A stretch of DNA of 64,000 nucleotides from contig JALHMO010000003.1 in assembly GCA_022844015.1 (NCBI GenBank), positions 1-64,000 on the forward strand, read 5' to 3'. Every line of letters starts with the position of its first letter. The first letter of the stretch is position 1. A model generated the notes under the pieces. The model was not told where the DNA came from. It saw only the letters and a list, made by a program, of their open reading frames with translations, and made no database searches. Origin of the DNA: Reyranella sp. Lineage in GTDB: Bacteria; Pseudomonadota; Alphaproteobacteria; Reyranellales; Reyranellaceae. Of the stretch, positions 8,992-18,222 are shown in pieces. The position numbers and the translations under genes are program-made.

Positions 8992-9036
8992 CTCCTATGA
9001 AGATCGGGGCGGTACCCGCCCCGATCTTCATAGGAG
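8992..9036. repeat. Perfect 21-bp inverted repeat with 3-base loop
   Basis: Arms 8992-9012 and 9016-9036 are exact reverse complements (outer end CTCCTATGAAGATCG, inner end GGGGCGG), with only TAC between them. It begins 6 bases after the GST stop codon. There is no T run, so it is not a standard terminator. Such long perfect palindromes with a tiny loop resemble the other dispersed palindromes of this window. Confidence 0.8.
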
Positions 9037-9070
9037 TTCCCCACCGGCCCGAGGGCCGAGCCGCCGTGTC

Positions 9071-9100
9071 AAGAAACTGGCGGCAAGCCGCCAGTTTCTT
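9071..9100. terminator. Bidirectional hairpin between convergent genes
   Basis: Perfect 14-base arms AAGAAACTGGCGGC / GCCGCCAGTTTCTT with a two-base AA loop, lying between the convergent GST and MFS genes. The arm ends give TTTCTT on one strand and TTTCTT on the other, so it could end transcription from both sides. Confidence 0.6.
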
Positions 9101-9123
9101 ACTAGGAAGACTGCTGAGGCCCC

Positions 9124-10407
9124 CTACTCCGCCGGCTGCGCCGCCGCCGAGATGGCGCGCTGTGCCTCTGCACGCTCGCCGCCGGGCAGCAGCAGCGCGA
9201 CCAGCGTGATCAGCAGGGCGACGCCGGCCAGGCCGTAGAACAGCAGATCGAGCTCGCCCGTCTCCTTGCGCACCCAGGCGATCAGCAGGATGGCGATCGG
9301 GCCGGTGCCCAGCGCGACCACGAACTTCGCGCCGAAGCCCAGCCCGTGGTAGCGGCTTGGAGTGTAGCGCGCGATCAGGATGTTCTCGATCGGGCCGGTC
9401 GCCGAGCTCAGCACGGCCGAGGCTATGGCGCCCAGGATGGCGAGATAGCCGTTGCCCAGGGCCAGCGCGATCATGGCGAGGATCTGCAAGGCCGAGGCGA
9501 CGAGATAGGTCGCCTTGAGCGGAAAGCGATCGATGATCGTGCGGCCCATGGCGTACTGCGCAAAGCCCGAGACGACGTAGATCATCGACGTGGCGAGCCC
9601 GACCCACAGCACGGCCTGGGTCACCACGCCCCATGACGCCAGCCCGGCGCGCAGGTTTTCGATGTCGCCGGCCAGCCGGGTCTCGAACACCAGGGCGGCG
9701 CCGAACATCACGGCGGTCCAGATGATCCCCTCGAGCGCCATGGTGACGGAGAGGACGGAAAAGACCCGCCAGAACTCGCTTCGGCCTGCTTGCGCACCGG
9801 CGGTCGCCGGCATCGGCCGGTCCCCGACCCGCCCGCGCCGGATCTCCCAGAGCAGCCCGGCGCCAACGATCAGGCAGACGATTCCGGGCACGATGAAGGC
9901 CGCCCGCCACGAGGCCAGCGTGATCAGCACGCCGGGCACGATGCCGTAGAGGGCCAGGCCGGCGCTGCCCCACAGGCCGTTGACACCCATGGCATGGCCC
10001 TGCCTGCGCGCGGTGCGGATGATCCAGCCGATGCCGGCGGAGTGGTAGATGGCGCCGAACACGCCCAGGCCGCACAGCGCCACCGACAGCATCAGCGTGT
10101 CACCCGTGGGCACCAGGCCGCACAGGATCGACGAGACGCCGAGGCCGAAGAACATGATCACCATGGTCAGCGGTGCGCCGATACGGTCCGACAGCCAGCC
10201 GGCCGGCAGGGACATGATACCGAGCAGAACGGTGGCGGGCGCGTAAAGCTCGAGCAGGTTCTCCGCCGGAATGTCCCAGGCGACAGCCAGGGTCAGCACG
10301 ATGACGGCATAGAACGCCGTCATCATGTGCATCAGCGCATGGCCGATCGAGGAAAACACAAGGACACGCCGGCCCATGGCCGGGTCGGCGGAAGCGACGC
10401 TCGTCAT
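9124..10407 (-). CDS. MFS transporter
   Basis: Twelve-helix major facilitator permease, 427 residues from the ATG at 10407 (residues upstream in the open frame are not hydrophobic and overlap tRNA-Pro). The cytoplasmic loop after helix 2 has the signature GWLSDRIGAPL, and a second copy appears after helix 8 (YAMGRTIIDRFPLKA), as expected for the two six-helix halves. The substrate cannot be deduced. It is convergent with the GST and starts about 100 bases from tRNA-Pro on the opposite strand. Confidence 0.85.
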   Translation of the reverse strand: MTSVASADPAMGRRVLVFSSIGHALMHMMTAFYAVIVLTLAVAWDIPAENLLELYAPATVLLGIMSLPAGWLSDRIGAPLTMVIMFFGLGVSSILCGLVPTGDTLMLSVALCGLGVFGAIYHSAGIGWIIRTARRQGHAMGVNGLWGSAGLALYGIVPGVLITLASWRAAFIVPGIVCLIVGAGLLWEIRRGRVGDRPMPATAGAQAGRSEFWRVFSVLSVTMALEGIIWTAVMFGAALVFETRLAGDIENLRAGLASWGVVTQAVLWVGLATSMIYVVSGFAQYAMGRTIIDRFPLKATYLVASALQILAMIALALGNGYLAILGAIASAVLSSATGPIENILIARYTPSRYHGLGFGAKFVVALGTGPIAILLIAWVRKETGELDLLFYGLAGVALLITLVALLLPGGERAEAQRAISAAAQPAE

Positions 10408-10511
10408 GGTGCCTGTATCTTCCTTGCCCGTTCCCTGTGCAAGGCGGCTTGCGGCATCGCTGCCATTCGCGCTAAAGCCGCTCTGCCGGGGCGGCATGCC
10501 GTGGCACCGGT

Positions 10512-10588
10512 CGGGGCGTAGCGCAGTCTGGTAGCGCATCAGTCTGGGGGACTGGGGGTCGTCGGTTCAAATCCGGCCGCCCCGACCA
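10512..10588 (+). tRNA. tRNA-Pro (GGG)
   Basis: Full cloverleaf of 77 bases: acceptor CGGGGCG pairs with CGCCCCG, D arm GCGC...GCGC, anticodon stem TCAGT/ACTGG with loop CTGGGGG and anticodon GGG at 10546-10548, T arm with GGTTCAAATCC, and an encoded CCA end (10586-10588). The toxin-antitoxin pair and a broken permease lie directly downstream, as is common for small insertions beside tRNA genes. Confidence 0.95.
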
Positions 10589-10716
10589 ACTAACTCGATC
10601 GATTGCCGCGCCTGTTGGGCGACGGGTCCGACGAGAGGCGGTCGGACATGAGCCGTGTACTTCGACCGAACTGGGTTGAAGATTTCGCTGCGGCTCCAGC
10701 CGACTTGTGAGTCGGC

Positions 10717-11034
10717 TCAGCCGATCTCGACGACGGACTGCCCGCCGGACAGCTGCTTCACCACGGCCGCGAACCGCTCCCGAAACACCGACAACAGAAC
10801 ATGGTTCGGAACGTTGCCGGTGGAAACGATCAGGATTGGCGGCGGCGGCGCGAGGTTCAGGAAGTCCGAGTCCTTGGTGACGATCACCGCACTCTTGGCG
10901 ATGGCATAGGCGGCGATGGCTTCGTCCTGCGCGGAAGGTGTCAGGACGAACGCCACATGGTCCGCGTCGTGGCCCTGCGACGCAATCCAGCGCGCCAGCG
11001 AAGGCGGCAACTGCGCGTCCACGAGAAAACGCAT
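10717..11034 (-). CDS. DUF5615 PIN-like toxin of a DUF433/DUF5615 pair
   Basis: 105-residue protein of the DUF5615 (Mut7-C/PIN-like) family, a predicted RNase toxin. It starts with the typical MRFLVDAQLPPSLARWI, where D6 is an expected metal ligand, and continues through GHDADHV, the middle acidic residues and VTKDSDFLNL, in which Asp residues would complete the PIN-like active site. It begins three bases after the DUF433 stop codon, so antitoxin and toxin form one operon. Function is known from the family by association with DUF433; toxicity has not been shown here. Confidence 0.82.
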   Translation of the reverse strand: MRFLVDAQLPPSLARWIASQGHDADHVAFVLTPSAQDEAIAAYAIAKSAVIVTKDSDFLNLAPPPPILIVSTGNVPNHVLLSVFRERFAAVVKQLSGGQSVVEIG

Positions 11035-11037
11035 CGA

Positions 11038-11271
11038 CTAATCCGGCGCGAAGGCAAGTCTCTGATCGGTCGCCTTCGCGGCGTAGGCAATCGCCGCCTG
11101 TATATCCTCTCGCTCCAGATACGGAAAATCGGCGAGGATCTGCTCGGCAGTCATCCCCCCCGCGAGCATGCTCAGGACATCGCTGACGCGGATCCGCATT
11201 CCCCTGATCGTCGGCTTGCCGAAGCAGATCTTGGGGTCGACGGTCACCCGGGGAAAAATTTCCGCGCTCAC
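11038..11271 (-). CDS. DUF433 antitoxin-like protein
   Basis: DUF433 domain protein with a wHTH-like fold, the usual partner of DUF5615 proteins. The domain covers VTVDPKICFGKPTIRG (near-invariant family motif), MRIRVSDVLSMLAGG and the helix TAEQILADFPYLEREDI. I chose the GTG at 11271 because it gives 77 residues, the normal family size; the frame is open up to an ATG at 11415, but that extension has no family character, and neither start has a clear Shine-Dalgarno. As first gene of the pair it probably represses the operon. Confidence 0.75.
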   Translation of the reverse strand: MSAEIFPRVTVDPKICFGKPTIRGMRIRVSDVLSMLAGGMTAEQILADFPYLEREDIQAAIAYAAKATDQRLAFAPD

Positions 11272-11435
11272 GTTGTCAGAATAGCGCTTGCTGGGCCTTG
11301 CCACCACCCACGCTTTGACGTTCCCGGCTCCACCATCAGCGTTCGTCGCGTCCAGCCTGGGCAGGAAGCCGGCCCATCCGAAGCTGGCCGGTGCGCAAGC
11401 GAACCGAGCGCACACCTCTGCTAGGGTCCCCTCGA

Positions 11436-11898
11436 ATGAACCCGGGGGAGACGCTTGTCGTCGCCATGGCGGCGGGGCAGGTCGGCGGGCTGCTGCCGCA
11501 CGTCGCCGTGCCGTCGGCCATGCCGGCGTTCCTCATTCCCGAGTGGGGGCTGAGCTATCCCGAGGCGGGCTTGATGGCGAGCGCCTATGCCATAGGCTAC
11601 ATGCTCGCGGCTCTCGTCCTGACCACGCTGACCGACCGCATCGACGCCCGCAGGATACTGGTCATCGGATCGCTGCTGCATGCGGCCGGCACGGTGTGCT
11701 TCGGCCTGTTCGCCCAGGGGCATGCTGTCGGCGATGCTCTTCTGGGGCCTCACCGGGCTGGGCTTCGCCGACGCTTACATGCCGGGACTGAAGGCGTTCA
11801 CCGACCGGCTCGGCCCGGGCGACGGATCGCGCAGCGTAAGGATCTACACCGCGGCCTTCTCGTTCGGGATCGGCAGATGGCCGATCCAGCCGGGATGA
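11436..11898 (+). pseudogene. Truncated, frameshifted MFS transporter
   Basis: Remains of an MFS permease. From ATG 11436 the frame encodes three to four transmembrane helices with the loop motif TLTDRIDARRI, ending at CFGLFAQG. At the GGGG run 11717-11720 the frame breaks: removing one G restores reading into a second frame that continues MLSAMLFWGLTGLGF, the loop DAYMPGLKAFTDRL and AAFSFGIG, then stops at 11898. In total about 150 of the normal 400 residues are left, so besides the frameshift the C-terminal two thirds are deleted. A sequencing error could explain the frameshift but not the truncation. Confidence 0.75.
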
Positions 11899-11962
11899 CG
11901 CTACTGCTTCGGGGCGTCCGCCTGGACGCCCCGACCCTGCCGATCGCGACCCGAGGCGGCGG

Positions 11963-14221
11963 TCAGTCCGCCGCGCGCGGCAGCGGCTCGGGCTCGAGCG
12001 CCGCCAGGACCTTGGGAGGCGACATCGGCAGGCTGTGGAAGCGCATGCCGAGCGCCCCATGGAGGGCATTGGCGACCGCCGCCATGACGGGAACCAGCGG
12101 CACCTCGCCGACGCCGCGCACGCCCTGGGGATGCTTGGGATTGGGGATCTCGATCATCACGGCATCGAGCATCGGCAGGTCCGACGTGACGGGCATGCGA
12201 TAGTCGAGGAAGCCCGCGTTATCGAGCTTGCCGTTCTTGTCGTAGATGTACTCCTCGCTCAGCGCCCAGCCGATTCCCTGGGCGACGCCGCCCTGCAGCT
12301 GGCCCTCGACGTAGTCGGGATGGATCGCGCGGCCGACATCCTGGAAGGCTGTGTAGCGCACGACCCAGACACGTCCCGTGGCAGGGTCGACCTCGACGTC
12401 GCAGATATGGGTGCCGAAGCCACCTTCCGCGCCGATCGTGTTGCTCGCCGCGGCCTCGCCGATCGGCCCGCCGGTCTCGCTCGCGCGTGCCGCGAGCTGG
12501 GCCAGCGACAGCGGATCGAACTTGCCGGCGTTGTCGCCAGCCGGCTTGGCCTCGCCGTTGTCCCAGGTGACGGCGTCGGGATCGATCTTCCAGATCTTGG
12601 CCGCGCGGCGACGCAGGTCGGTAATGACCTTCTCCGCGGCCTGCGTGACCACCATGGCAGAGGCGAACGTGACGCGGCTGCCGCCCGTCAGGTTCGAGAA
12701 GCCGACACTGTTGGTGTCGCCGATCAGCACCGTCACCTTGCTGTGGTCGATGCCCAGAATCTCGGCTGCGATGTTGGCGGTCGAGGCGCGCGAGCCGCCG
12801 ATGTCGGGATGGCCGGTCATCACCACGACCGTGCCGTCCTCGTTGATGCGCATGGTGGCGCTCGACTCGCCACCGGCGTTGAACCAGTAGCCGCTCGCCA
12901 CGCCACGGCCCTGGTTGGGCTTGAGCGGCGCCTTGTAGTGCGGATGCGCGAGCGCCTGCTTCACCGTCTCCTGGTAGCCCATGACCGGGTAGACCGGGCC
13001 ATGGACCGCCTTGGTGCCCTGCTTGGCGGCGTTCTTGAGGCGCAGCTCGAGCGGATCCATCTTGAGCTTCTCGGCCAACTCGTCCAGCACGCACTCGACG
13101 GCATAGGCGCCGATCGGCGCGCCCGGGGCACGGTAGGCCGCGACCTTCGAGCGGTTGGAGACCACGTCGTAGCCCTTGGTGTAGGCGTTGGGGATGTCGT
13201 AGGGCCCGAAGGCACACCCGGCGGCGCCGCGGATCGGCGAGCCCGGGAAGGCGCCGGCCTGCAGCCAATAAATTCCCTGGCCGGCAACGATCGTGCCGTC
13301 CTTCTTGGCGCCGATCTTGACCGTGCTCACCGAGCCCGAGGTCGGGCCGGACGCGCGGAAAACCTCCTCGCGCGACATCACCATCTTGACCGGCCGGCCC
13401 GACTTGCGCGCCAGGATCAGCGCCAGCGGCTCCAGGTAGACGATCGTCTTGCCGCCGAAGCCGCCGCCGATCTCGGCCGGGATGGCGCGGATGTCGCTCT
13501 GCGCCATCCCGGTCATCAAGGAGCACATGGCGCGGACCATGAACTGGCCCTGGCTCGAGCTCCAGATGGTGGCCTTGCCGTCGACGACGCTGACCAGGCA
13601 GGCATGCGGCTCGATGTAGCCCTGGTGCACGGCCTCGGTCTTGAAGCGGCGCTCGACGATCACGTCGGCTTCCTTGAAGCCCGCCTCGACGTCGCCCTTC
13701 TTGTGCTCGAGCGTGCCTGCGATGTTAGAGGGCTTGCCCTCGAACTTGATGTGGTCGTGCAGCGGGGTCGCACCGGGCTTCATCGCGTCCTCGACGTCGA
13801 TCGCCCACGGCAGGACCTCGTAGTCGACCTTGATGAGCCCGAGGGCCTCGGCCGCGATCGCCTGGGTGGTCGCGGCGACGGCGGCCACGGGATGGCCGTG
13901 GAACAGCGCCCTCTCGCGCGCCATCACGTTGCGGCACATCCAGCGCATGTCCTGGATGCCCAGCATCACCGGCCCCTTGTCGATCGGGAAGTCGACGATG
14001 TCCTTGGCCGTCACGACAGCCTTGACGCCCGGGAACGCCTCGGCCGCCGAGGTGTCGATCGACTTGATGCGGGCATGCGGATGGGGGCTGCGCAGCACCT
14101 TGCCCCAGATCATGTCGGGCATGGTGGTGTCGGCGGCATAGGCCGCCCGTCCCGTGACCTTGTCCGCGCCATCGGGTCTGGGTGTACGCTTGCCAATCCA
14201 CTTGTTGTCGGTGTCGGTCAT
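11963..14221 (-). CDS. Xanthine dehydrogenase-family molybdopterin-binding subunit
   Basis: Large molybdenum subunit, 752 residues, of the xanthine dehydrogenase/aldehyde oxidase/CO dehydrogenase superfamily. It has the a/b hammerhead domain (about 15-130, DKVTGRAAYAAD), the first Mo-pterin domain with EIGGGFGGK, the AYRAPGAP motif seen in hydroxybenzoyl-CoA reductase and aldehyde oxidase types, and a C-terminal GVGEVPLVPV holding the catalytic Glu near residue 705. There is no signal peptide. Normally the FAD and 2Fe-2S subunits are encoded next to it; none is present here, so partners must lie elsewhere or the gene is an orphan. It lacks the AYRCSFR motif of form I CO dehydrogenase. Substrate unknown. 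Confidence 0.86.
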   Translation of the reverse strand: MTDTDNKWIGKRTPRPDGADKVTGRAAYAADTTMPDMIWGKVLRSPHPHARIKSIDTSAAEAFPGVKAVVTAKDIVDFPIDKGPVMLGIQDMRWMCRNVMARERALFHGHPVAAVAATTQAIAAEALGLIKVDYEVLPWAIDVEDAMKPGATPLHDHIKFEGKPSNIAGTLEHKKGDVEAGFKEADVIVERRFKTEAVHQGYIEPHACLVSVVDGKATIWSSSQGQFMVRAMCSLMTGMAQSDIRAIPAEIGGGFGGKTIVYLEPLALILARKSGRPVKMVMSREEVFRASGPTSGSVSTVKIGAKKDGTIVAGQGIYWLQAGAFPGSPIRGAAGCAFGPYDIPNAYTKGYDVVSNRSKVAAYRAPGAPIGAYAVECVLDELAEKLKMDPLELRLKNAAKQGTKAVHGPVYPVMGYQETVKQALAHPHYKAPLKPNQGRGVASGYWFNAGGESSATMRINEDGTVVVMTGHPDIGGSRASTANIAAEILGIDHSKVTVLIGDTNSVGFSNLTGGSRVTFASAMVVTQAAEKVITDLRRRAAKIWKIDPDAVTWDNGEAKPAGDNAGKFDPLSLAQLAARASETGGPIGEAAASNTIGAEGGFGTHICDVEVDPATGRVWVVRYTAFQDVGRAIHPDYVEGQLQGGVAQGIGWALSEEYIYDKNGKLDNAGFLDYRMPVTSDLPMLDAVMIEIPNPKHPQGVRGVGEVPLVPVMAAVANALHGALGMRFHSLPMSPPKVLAALEPEPLPRAAD

Positions 14222-14368
14222 GGCTGTTCGTCCTGTTCGTGCGGTGAGCGATTCGGTATGACCCGATGATCAGAACGAGTCGGGAGCGCGAGATCAAGCC
14301 CTGCGTGCATGATCTCTGCGCATCCTGGTATCCTGACAATGACTGGACGACGCGGCGTGCTCTTGTGC

Positions 14369-14443
14369 TGGGGGGCGCGCCACTCCCGTGGCCGATCATC
14401 TTTTGCGCCAAGCAAAGACGCGCCACTGGAGTGGCGCCCCCAT
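14369..14443. repeat. Palindromic repeat, family D copy 1
   Basis: Imperfect inverted repeat with outer arms GGGGGCGCGCCAC / and GTGGCGCCCCC and an internal GCGCCACTGGAGTGGCG palindrome. It shares the CGCGCCACT...AGTGGCGCG core with copies at 33944-34062 and 59535-59614. With the following family A copy it occupies the 444-base space between the molybdenum subunit and the small gene at 14666; I see no gene there. Confidence 0.55.
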
Positions 14444-14474
14444 AGGCGCTGACTTTGGCCGGTCCGGCAAAGTC

Positions 14475-14638
14475 TCCTTATCCTGAGGAGGTCGCGTAGC
14501 GACCGTCTCGAAGGATGGGCGACACACGAGATCGGTGGAAAACCGGCGTCGTAGCCCGATTCGCAGCCGACCAAAGGGCGAAGGTTACTTCGCCCTAATC
14601 GAGACGCGGCCCTCCCGGCCGCTCCTCAGGGTGAGGTC
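14475..14638. repeat. MITE-like palindromic repeat, family A copy 1
   Basis: Begins TTATCCTGAGGAGG and ends CTCCTCAGGGTGAGG. Inner paired segments are CGTCTCGAAGGATGGGC on one side and a decayed TCGAGACGCGG on the other. The CCTGAGGAG...CTCGAAGGATGG and GAGACG...CTCCTCAGG..GAGG word order is shared with copies at 43160, 49761, 54057 and 63340. Confidence 0.75.
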
Positions 14639-14665
14639 TTCGGTCGGCGCGCCTCGGCGTGTGAA

Positions 14666-14971
14666 CTACCGAGCGTCCGCAATCCCTCGCCCTGATGCTG
14701 TCAACTTGCAGACCAGCCAGTCCGGTTTGAGCGGGTTGTTGAACCACGGCTCGGCCCAGCCTACCTTCAGGCAGCGCCTCACTAGGGCAGAATCGACTTC
14801 TTGCCCGTCAAGATCGAACAGCGGGAGCTTGCCGCCTGGTTGGGTGAGCCCCCGCCGCAGGTAGAGCAACTCGGACAGAGTCGGAGGCGTGATCTCCAAC
14901 TCGTTGTCGTTCAATGCCTCGAGATGAAATAGGTGCGTCCAGTCAGGAACGCGATCCAAATCTGCGAACAC
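14666..14971 (-). CDS. Hypothetical protein
   Basis: I do not recognise a family. The 101-residue product starts MFADLDRVPDWTHLFHLEAL, is slightly acidic, has no signal peptide or membrane helix, and contains a regular pattern of Trp and Leu (EPWFNNPLKPDWLVCKL near the C-terminus) that suggests a folded globular domain rather than a chance frame. It stands alone between a repeat cluster and the MerR gene on the same strand. Confidence 0.5.
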   Translation of the reverse strand: MFADLDRVPDWTHLFHLEALNDNELEITPPTLSELLYLRRGLTQPGGKLPLFDLDGQEVDSALVRRCLKVGWAEPWFNNPLKPDWLVCKLTASGRGIADAR

Positions 14972-15125
14972 GGCGGCGTCCCCCTCTGACGTTGCCGTTG
15001 AGAAAAAAATTAAAGCAAATCAGGTGGTTACAGATCCTTCTTCGCGTTCTCCACCCGACCACGTGGGTAACCGAACTCCTGGCAAGGCCGACTCACCGCC
15101 CCCCGGCGGCTTGTCAGGCCGTGCG

Positions 15126-15662
15126 TCAGTTGTTCGCCTTGAGCGTGCTGCGCAACTGGGTCAGCGCCTGCTCGAGGTCCTCGAGCACGGCTTCGATTTC
15201 GCGCCGCTTATGAAGATCGAGCATGGTCGCCCGCGGCGTGCTGGTCGCCGGCTGCGGTCCGGTGCGCGGCAGCGGCTGCCGCTGGTTGCCTTGAGCCATC
15301 GCCTCGGCCCGCGCCGATACGATCCGCAGGCTTTCCAGCGCACTTTCGGCGGCCAGATCGAGCCGCTGCTGCTGAGGCGGCAGCCGCCCGCGGCCTTCCT
15401 TGAGCAGTCGCTGGACACCCTTGATGGTGTAGCCATCCTCGTACAGCAGGGATCGGATCCGGCGCAGGAGATCGATATCCTCCGGCCGGTAGTAACGCCG
15501 GCCGCCGCCGCGCTTCAGCGGACGGACCTGGCTGAACTTGCTTTCCCAAAAGCGTAGCACGTGCTGAGGCACGTCGAGCTCGGTGGCGACCTCGCTTATG
15601 GTGCGAAACGCCTGCGCCGATTTCTCGACCCGCCTTTCCGTGGCCTGAACCGAAACGGCCAT
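15126..15662 (-). CDS. MerR-family transcriptional regulator
   Basis: 178-residue regulator with an N-terminal MerR winged helix-turn-helix at about 20-90: [23 protein letters not shown], the wing [15 protein letters not shown] and a start of the dimerisation helix ([16 protein letters not shown]). The C-terminal part is a Gln/Pro-rich linker and a short helix with no effector-binding domain, as in the MerR protein that conserved alphaproteobacterial operons carry just downstream of ihfA. It starts 18 bases after the ihfA stop and is probably in one operon with it. Target genes unknown. Confidence 0.88.
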   Translation of the reverse strand: MAVSVQATERRVEKSAQAFRTISEVATELDVPQHVLRFWESKFSQVRPLKRGGGRRYYRPEDIDLLRRIRSLLYEDGYTIKGVQRLLKEGRGRLPPQQQRLDLAAESALESLRIVSARAEAMAQGNQRQPLPRTGPQPATSTPRATMLDLHKRREIEAVLEDLEQALTQLRSTLKANN

Positions 15663-15680
15663 GACCTACCCCCCGATAGA

Positions 15681-15995
15681 CTACTGTCCCTTACTCTCGT
15701 CGGGCGCTCCATTGATCAGAGATTTGAGAACGTTCGACGCTCGAAAGACGAGTACCCGCCGGGGTAGGATCGGGACCTCCTGCCCGGTCTTTGGATTGCG
15801 GCCGACACGCTGGCCTTTGTCGCGAACCGTGAAGCTTCCAAATGACGAGACCTTCACCGATTCGCCGCGCGCCAAGGCTTCGACAACCTCTGACAAGATT
15901 GTCTCGACCAGGTCGCTCGATTCATTGCGAGACAGGCCCACTTCCTGGAACACCGACTCGCTCAGATCAGCACGCGTAATCGTCCGGGCTTCCAT
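15681..15995 (-). CDS. ihfA: Integration host factor subunit alpha
   Basis: Nucleoid-associated DNA-bending protein, 104 residues, which works as a heterodimer with IhfB. The HU/IHF fold is complete: helices 1-2 ([21 protein letters not shown]), the [22 protein letters not shown] signature and the beta-arm with the conserved intercalating Pro ([17 protein letters not shown]). Length and the order fabH - ihfA - merR fit the alphaproteobacterial locus. It is transcribed in the same direction as plsX and fabH, with a 131-base gap after fabH that may hold its own promoter. Confidence 0.95.
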   Translation of the reverse strand: MEARTITRADLSESVFQEVGLSRNESSDLVETILSEVVEALARGESVKVSSFGSFTVRDKGQRVGRNPKTGQEVPILPRRVLVFRASNVLKSLINGAPDESKGQ

Positions 15996-16126
15996 CCGGT
16001 ACCCTCTTTCCCCCTTAGTTAATCCTTACTCTAAGGTGGGAAAGCGGTCAATATCAGGAGGATAGACGCTGGCCTTTAATTGGCGTCTGTTCGCCTTCCG
16101 TTGCCTTTCGCGCGTCTTGACGCCGT

Positions 16127-17098
16127 CTACCAGCGGACCAGCGAGGCCCCCCAGGCCAATCCTCCGCCAATTCCCTCGAGCAGCAGCAGGTCGCCGCGCT
16201 TGATCCGGCCGTCCTTGACGGCGACGTCGAGGGCGAGAGGGATCGAGGCGGCCGAGGTATTGGCGTGATGGTCGACCGTGACGACGACGCGCTCGGGCGG
16301 CAGGCCAAGCTTGCGGCCGGTGCCGTCGATGATCCGCTTGTTGGCCTGGTGAGGCACCAGCCAGTCGATGTCCGTGGCCTGAAGACCCGCCTTCGCCAGC
16401 ACCTCGCCGACCACCGCCGCCATGTTGACCACGGCATGCTTGAAAACTTCCTTGCCCTCCATGCGCAGGAAGCCGGTGGTCTTGGTCGAAGACGGGCCGC
16501 CATCGACATACAGGATGTCGTGCTGTCGGCCGTCGGAGTGGAGCGCGTTGGCGAGAATGCCGCGATCGGCCGAGGTGCCTTTGCCCTGCTCGGCCTTGAG
16601 CACGATTGCGCCGGCGCCATCCCCGAAGAGCACGCAGGTGCCGCGGTCGTTCCAGTCGAGGATGCGCGAGAAGGTCTCTGCGCCGATCACCAACGCCGTC
16701 GAGGCAACGCCGTTCTTGAGCAGGCTGTCGGCCACCGACACGCCATAGACGAAGCCGGCGCATACCGCCTGGACATCGAAGGCCGCCCCCCTGGTCATGC
16801 CGAGAGCCGCCTGCACGCGCGTCGCGGTGGCGGGAAACGTCTCGTCGGGCGTGGCCGTGGCAAGCACGATCAGATCGAGATCGGCGACGCCGATCCCGGC
16901 ATGGTCGAGCGCGCGCTGCGACGCCTTGATCGCGAGATGGGAGGTGAACTCGCCCTCGGCGGCGATATGGCGCTGGCGGATGCCGGTGCGCTGGCGGATC
17001 CATTCGTCCGACGTCTCCAGGGTCCTGGCAAGCTCGTCGTTGGTGACGACCCTTTCCGGCAGGTAGGCGCCGCACCCCTGAACGACCGAACGAATCAC
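16127..17098 (-). CDS. fabH: Beta-ketoacyl-ACP synthase III
   Basis: Starts fatty-acid synthesis by condensing acetyl-CoA with malonyl-ACP; cytoplasmic. 323 residues with the complete catalytic triad C113 (VQAVCAGF), H250 (VPHQANKRI) and N280 ([10 protein letters not shown]). The C-terminal [13 protein letters not shown] is the normal FabH end. The ATG overlaps the plsX stop by four bases (ATGA), so plsX-fabH are translationally coupled as in most alphaproteobacteria. Confidence 0.97.
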   Translation of the reverse strand: MIRSVVQGCGAYLPERVVTNDELARTLETSDEWIRQRTGIRQRHIAAEGEFTSHLAIKASQRALDHAGIGVADLDLIVLATATPDETFPATATRVQAALGMTRGAAFDVQAVCAGFVYGVSVADSLLKNGVASTALVIGAETFSRILDWNDRGTCVLFGDGAGAIVLKAEQGKGTSADRGILANALHSDGRQHDILYVDGGPSSTKTTGFLRMEGKEVFKHAVVNMAAVVGEVLAKAGLQATDIDWLVPHQANKRIIDGTGRKLGLPPERVVVTVDHHANTSAASIPLALDVAVKDGRIKRGDLLLLEGIGGGLAWGASLVRW

Positions 17099-18171
17099 GC
17101 AGCCCCTCCGCTTGCCTGCAGCGCCGACGTCGCTGGCGCCTCGGCCGACCGCACCTGCTGCAGCTTGCCCAATCCCTCGATCAGCTTGCTCTTGTACTCG
17201 TAGCGCACCAGGTCGACGGCGACGCCGATGGCGTAAGCGAAGCCCAGCTCATCCGTGCCGCCATGGCTCTTCACGCACACACCGTCGAGGCCAAGGAAGA
17301 CGGCGCCGTTGCGCCGTCGCGGATCAACGCGCTTGCTCAGCTTCACCCAGGCACCTGACGCAAACAGGTATCCGATCTTGGCGAAGGTCGATGTCCGGAA
17401 GGCGTCGCGCACGAACTGGGTGTAGAGCTTCGCGGTACCTTCGATCGTCTTCAACGCAACATTGCCGGTGAAGCCGTCGGCCACTACCACATCCGTCGTA
17501 CCAGCACCGATATCATTTCCTTCAACGAAGCCGTGGAAGTCGACCGGCGAGCCCTCTAGCCGCAGCATCGCGGCGGCCTGGCGCAGTTCCTCGTGCCCCT
17601 TGAGTTCCTCCGATCCGACATTGAGCAAGCCGACCTTCGGACGGTCAAGGCCGAGCAGGACCTGTGCGAACACGCTGCCCATGACGGCGAACTCGGCAAG
17701 ATTGTCCGCATCGCAATCGAGATTGGCGCCGAGGTCGAGCATCACCGTCTCGCCGCGTGCTGTCGGCAGCAACGACGCCAGCGCCGGCCGGTGGGCGCCT
17801 TCCAGCATCCGCATCGCGACCATCGAGATCGCCAGGAAGGCGCCTGTGTTGCCGGCCGACACTACAGTGTCGGCGCGACCCTGGGCTGCGGCTTCGACCG
17901 CGAGCCACATGCTAGACTTGCGACGACGGCGCAGCGCGAACGACGGCTTGTCGTCGGCCAGCACGGCGTCTTCCGCCGGGACGATCTCCAGCACCGACGC
18001 CAGGCCCTTGCGCTTGTCGACCAGTGGCGTCAGTCGCGCTTGATCCCCGAACAACAGGAAGGTCGTGCCCGGATAGCGTTCGCGGGCGATATCGGCGCCG
18101 GCCACCACGACGTCGGGGGCGTGGTCACCACCCATGCCGTCGAGCGCCAGGACGATCTTGTCCCCGCTCAC
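17095..18171 (-). CDS. plsX: Phosphate acyltransferase PlsX
   Basis: Makes acyl-phosphate from acyl-ACP for the PlsY step of phospholipid synthesis; peripheral membrane enzyme. 358 residues, beginning with [15 protein letters not shown] and with the characteristic [25 protein letters not shown] and [16 protein letters not shown] segments. It lies in the conserved order YceD - rpmF - plsX - fabH and overlaps fabH by four bases. Confidence 0.96.
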   Translation of the reverse strand: MSGDKIVLALDGMGGDHAPDVVVAGADIARERYPGTTFLLFGDQARLTPLVDKRKGLASVLEIVPAEDAVLADDKPSFALRRRRKSSMWLAVEAAAQGRADTVVSAGNTGAFLAISMVAMRMLEGAHRPALASLLPTARGETVMLDLGANLDCDADNLAEFAVMGSVFAQVLLGLDRPKVGLLNVGSEELKGHEELRQAAAMLRLEGSPVDFHGFVEGNDIGAGTTDVVVADGFTGNVALKTIEGTAKLYTQFVRDAFRTSTFAKIGYLFASGAWVKLSKRVDPRRRNGAVFLGLDGVCVKSHGGTDELGFAYAIGVAVDLVRYEYKSKLIEGLGKLQQVRSAEAPATSALQASGGAA

Positions 18172-18222
18172 TACGTCTTCCCGCTTGTCGGGTGCCAGCG
18201 CATCGCCGGCAGCGTGCCTGGA

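Noticed and set aside
12035-14269. Long open frame on the plus strand opposite the molybdenum subunit
   Set aside because: It is antisense to a clear family member, is rich in Arg/His/Asp/Gly as expected for a GC-rich shadow frame, and shows no domain.
15010-15110. Possible tRNA or terminator near the end of the MerR gene (GC-rich CCGCC...GGCGG hairpin)
   Set aside because: No cloverleaf can be drawn, and the small stem lacks a T run; too weak to call.
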